64,000 nt of DNA, from positions 1,279,853-1,343,852 of the forward strand of contig NZ_LN831279.1 of assembly GCF_900069005.2 (NCBI RefSeq), given 5' to 3'. Within the stretch, counting starts at the first letter, position 1; every line of letters starts with the position of its first letter. The position numbers were made by a program, and so were the translations under genes. The DNA is from Paenibacillus sp. GM2. Its GTDB lineage: Bacteria > Bacillota > Bacilli > Paenibacillales > Paenibacillaceae. Below the pieces are notes generated by a model. The model was not told the DNA's origin and searched no databases. It worked only from the letters and a program-made list of their open reading frames with translations. Shown here one piece after another: positions 62,701-64,000 of this stretch.

Positions 62701-63642
62701 ATGAGTTCTACAAGTAGTAACTCCGCTTTTTCGTTGTCAGGGGCCACCATGCAATGGCTGCAGGAACAGGCGGGAGCAGGTTCCGTGATCGAGCAGGTCA
62801 ACGCCTTGAAGGGGGGCATTTCCTCGGCGGTGTACGGGATACAAGGGATGAGGCAAGGGGAGAAGTTCGAATACGTGCTTCGACAATTCACGGATCGCGA
62901 ATGGCTGGATCACGAGCCGGATCTTGCCGAGCATGAAGCCCAGGCCTTGATTCGGGCTTATGAAGCAGCTGTTCCTTCACCGCAGTGGATTGCCGGTGAT
63001 TTCACAGGTCAGTGCTGCGGCCTTCCTTCCGTATTGATGACACGGCTGGAGGGTGAGGTGATTCTGCAGCCTCGAGAGCTGCCAGGCTGGATAGAGGGAC
63101 TAGCGAGGGCTTTGGCTGGACTGCATCAAGCGGATACAATTCCGATGAGATGGAACTATTTCACGTACAATAATATCCATGCGCTCCAGATTCCGGAATG
63201 GACCCGTTCTCCAGAAGCCTGGGGGAAAATCATAAAGCGGGTTCAAGGGGATGCCCCTGTATACACACCGCGCTTCATCCATCGTGATTATCATCCGACC
63301 AATATCCTGTGGAAGAACGGAAAAGTAAGCGGAATTGTAGATTGGGTCAATTCTTGCTATGGCCCGGCGGGCATCGATACGGGGCATTGCCGTGTGAATC
63401 TTGTGCAGCTGCACGGGGTCGAGATCGCGGACGCTTTTCTCGAAGCGTATTTGAACAGTCCGGGCAGTACGGAGGAGGTCGCAGATGTCTATTGGGATAT
63501 GCTCAGTCTGACCGACTTCCTGTGCGGGCCGCCCGAGGTGTATCAGGGCTGGATTGACCTTGGCTTCACCGGTTTAAGTACACAAATCATCAAAGAGCGG
63601 ATTGATGAATATGCGGAGAGCCTGGCCGCCAAGCTAGCGTGA
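62701..63642 (+). CDS. Aminoglycoside phosphotransferase-like kinase (APH family), second copy
   Basis: 313 aa. GGISSAVYGIQGM is the nucleotide loop region, the Brenner motif is FIHRDYHPTNILWKNGKVSG, followed by IVDWVNSCYGPAGIDTGHCR for metal binding. It is only distantly similar to the APH-like kinase at 44682. A substrate such as an antibiotic, choline, a sugar or a toxin cannot be told. ATG 62701 is 5 bases after AAAGGGGAGG; the frame to 62617 includes the ribosome site. A tandem repeat begins within 10 bases of its stop. Confidence 0.88.
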   Translation: MSSTSSNSAFSLSGATMQWLQEQAGAGSVIEQVNALKGGISSAVYGIQGMRQGEKFEYVLRQFTDREWLDHEPDLAEHEAQALIRAYEAAVPSPQWIAGDFTGQCCGLPSVLMTRLEGEVILQPRELPGWIEGLARALAGLHQADTIPMRWNYFTYNNIHALQIPEWTRSPEAWGKIIKRVQGDAPVYTPRFIHRDYHPTNILWKNGKVSGIVDWVNSCYGPAGIDTGHCRVNLVQLHGVEIADAFLEAYLNSPGSTEEVADVYWDMLSLTDFLCGPPEVYQGWIDLGFTGLSTQIIKERIDEYAESLAAKLA

Positions 63643-63647
63643 ATGTG

Positions 63648-63915
63648 ATAAGGGCGAAGGTAGGTTGGGAAAAGAGTGGGTGGAGCAATAAGGGCGAAGC
63701 TGTGATGGGAACTGAATGGGTGAAAGTGACAAGAGCGAAGTTGTGGCGGGAATGAGTATGTGGAGCAATAAGGGCGAAGCTGTGATGGGAACTGAATGGG
63801 TGAAAGTGACAAGAGCGAAGTTGTGGTGGGAAAAGAGTGCGTGAAGCAATAAGGGCGAAGCTGTGATGGGAACTGAATGGGTGGAAGCGACAAGAGCGAA
63901 GTTGTGGCGGAGAAG
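63648..63915. repeat. Tandem array with 40-nt period (80-nt higher-order unit)
   Basis: Seven GCGAAG boxes at 63654, 63694, 63735, 63774, 63815, 63855 and 63896 are spaced 39-41. Two alternating unit types (AATAAGGGCGAAGCTGTGAT and TGACAAGAGCGAAGTTGTGG) make an 80-base super-repeat, with copies nearly identical. Frames on either strand are Phe/Pro/Ser-rich and lack ribosome sites. The remaining bases to 64000 show nothing clear. Confidence 0.85.
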
Positions 63916-64000
63916 AGTGTGAGGGGGGATATAGAGAAATTTGCTCACAAAGATGGGAAGGACTTTCTCAGATGCTCCTGTACTTATAAATGTATTTTTT

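Noticed and set aside
63648..63915. Possible CRISPR array
   Set aside because: Units are contiguous tandem copies without unique spacers.
63543..63948. Minus-strand frames of about 104-116 codons at the window end
   Set aside because: They are translations of the 40-nt tandem array plus the antisense of the APH-like gene; no start signal.

Overview
The window looks like a chromosomal segment of a spore-forming member of the Bacillota, most likely Paenibacillus or a close relative. The evidence is the conserved Bacillus-type order spoIIIE, ymfF-ymfH-ymfI-ymfJ-ymfK-ymfM, pgsA, cinA, recA, rny, ymdB, spoVS, miaB (ymcB), ricA (ymcA). Strong AGGAGG-type ribosome binding sites, frequent TTG/GTG starts, sporulation genes and a LexA (DinR) box before recA agree with this. 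I see no tRNA, rRNA, transposase, integrase or CRISPR array.

Region 1 (1-20.1 kb) is the conserved core. It carries the C-terminal part of SpoIIIE, a SleB-like cortex hydrolase, the M16 peptidase pair YmfF/YmfH, an SDR enzyme, YmfJ, YmfK, the RodZ-like YmfM, YajQ, RimO, PgsA, CinA, LexA-controlled RecA, RecX, RNase Y, YmdB, SpoVS and an M19 dipeptidase. An 865-bp non-coding island between cinA and recA is full of short repeats and palindromes. YmdB appears to start at ATT, and a four-unit palindromic repeat runs up to its 5' end.

Region 2 (20.3-37.2 kb) is energy, NAD and spore genes. KorAB (2-oxoacid:ferredoxin oxidoreductase) is followed by PduL, which could turn acyl-CoA into acyl-phosphate. 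Then comes a compact SpoVA2mob-like spore cluster: a DUF421 protein with a DUF1657 tail, SpoVAC and SpoVAD on the minus strand, and a divergent DUF1657 gene, with no SpoVAEb. MiaB, RicA, a thioesterase, an NrtR-like Nudix regulator beside nicotinate phosphoribosyltransferase, and a second 2-oxoacid oxidoreductase encoded as two fusion proteins follow, then a YhfP-type reductase.

Region 3 (37.6-57.1 kb) is accessory. It has a Gfo/Idh-AraC-Gfo/Idh operon, a decayed 35-nt tandem array, a second copy of the four-unit palindromic repeat, lipoproteins, several GNATs, an APH-like kinase, FosB and a CatB/Vat-type acetyltransferase. It also holds MoaB, a His-rich COG0523 GTPase, a HEPN-like protein, an SLH/PrcB-like protein, and a TetR/MFS pair with clear operators. 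At least two gene remnants (a methyltransferase start with a frameshift and a GNAT tail) show turnover here.

Region 4 (57.2-64 kb) holds a heterodimeric ABC exporter of the BmrCD type. Ahead of it lie a sigma-A promoter, a 29-codon leader ORF and a terminator, the layout of ribosome-mediated attenuation. A HesB-like protein, an unknown conserved protein, a second APH-like kinase and a 40-nt tandem array end the window.

Functional calls rest on motif recognition by eye; no database search was run.
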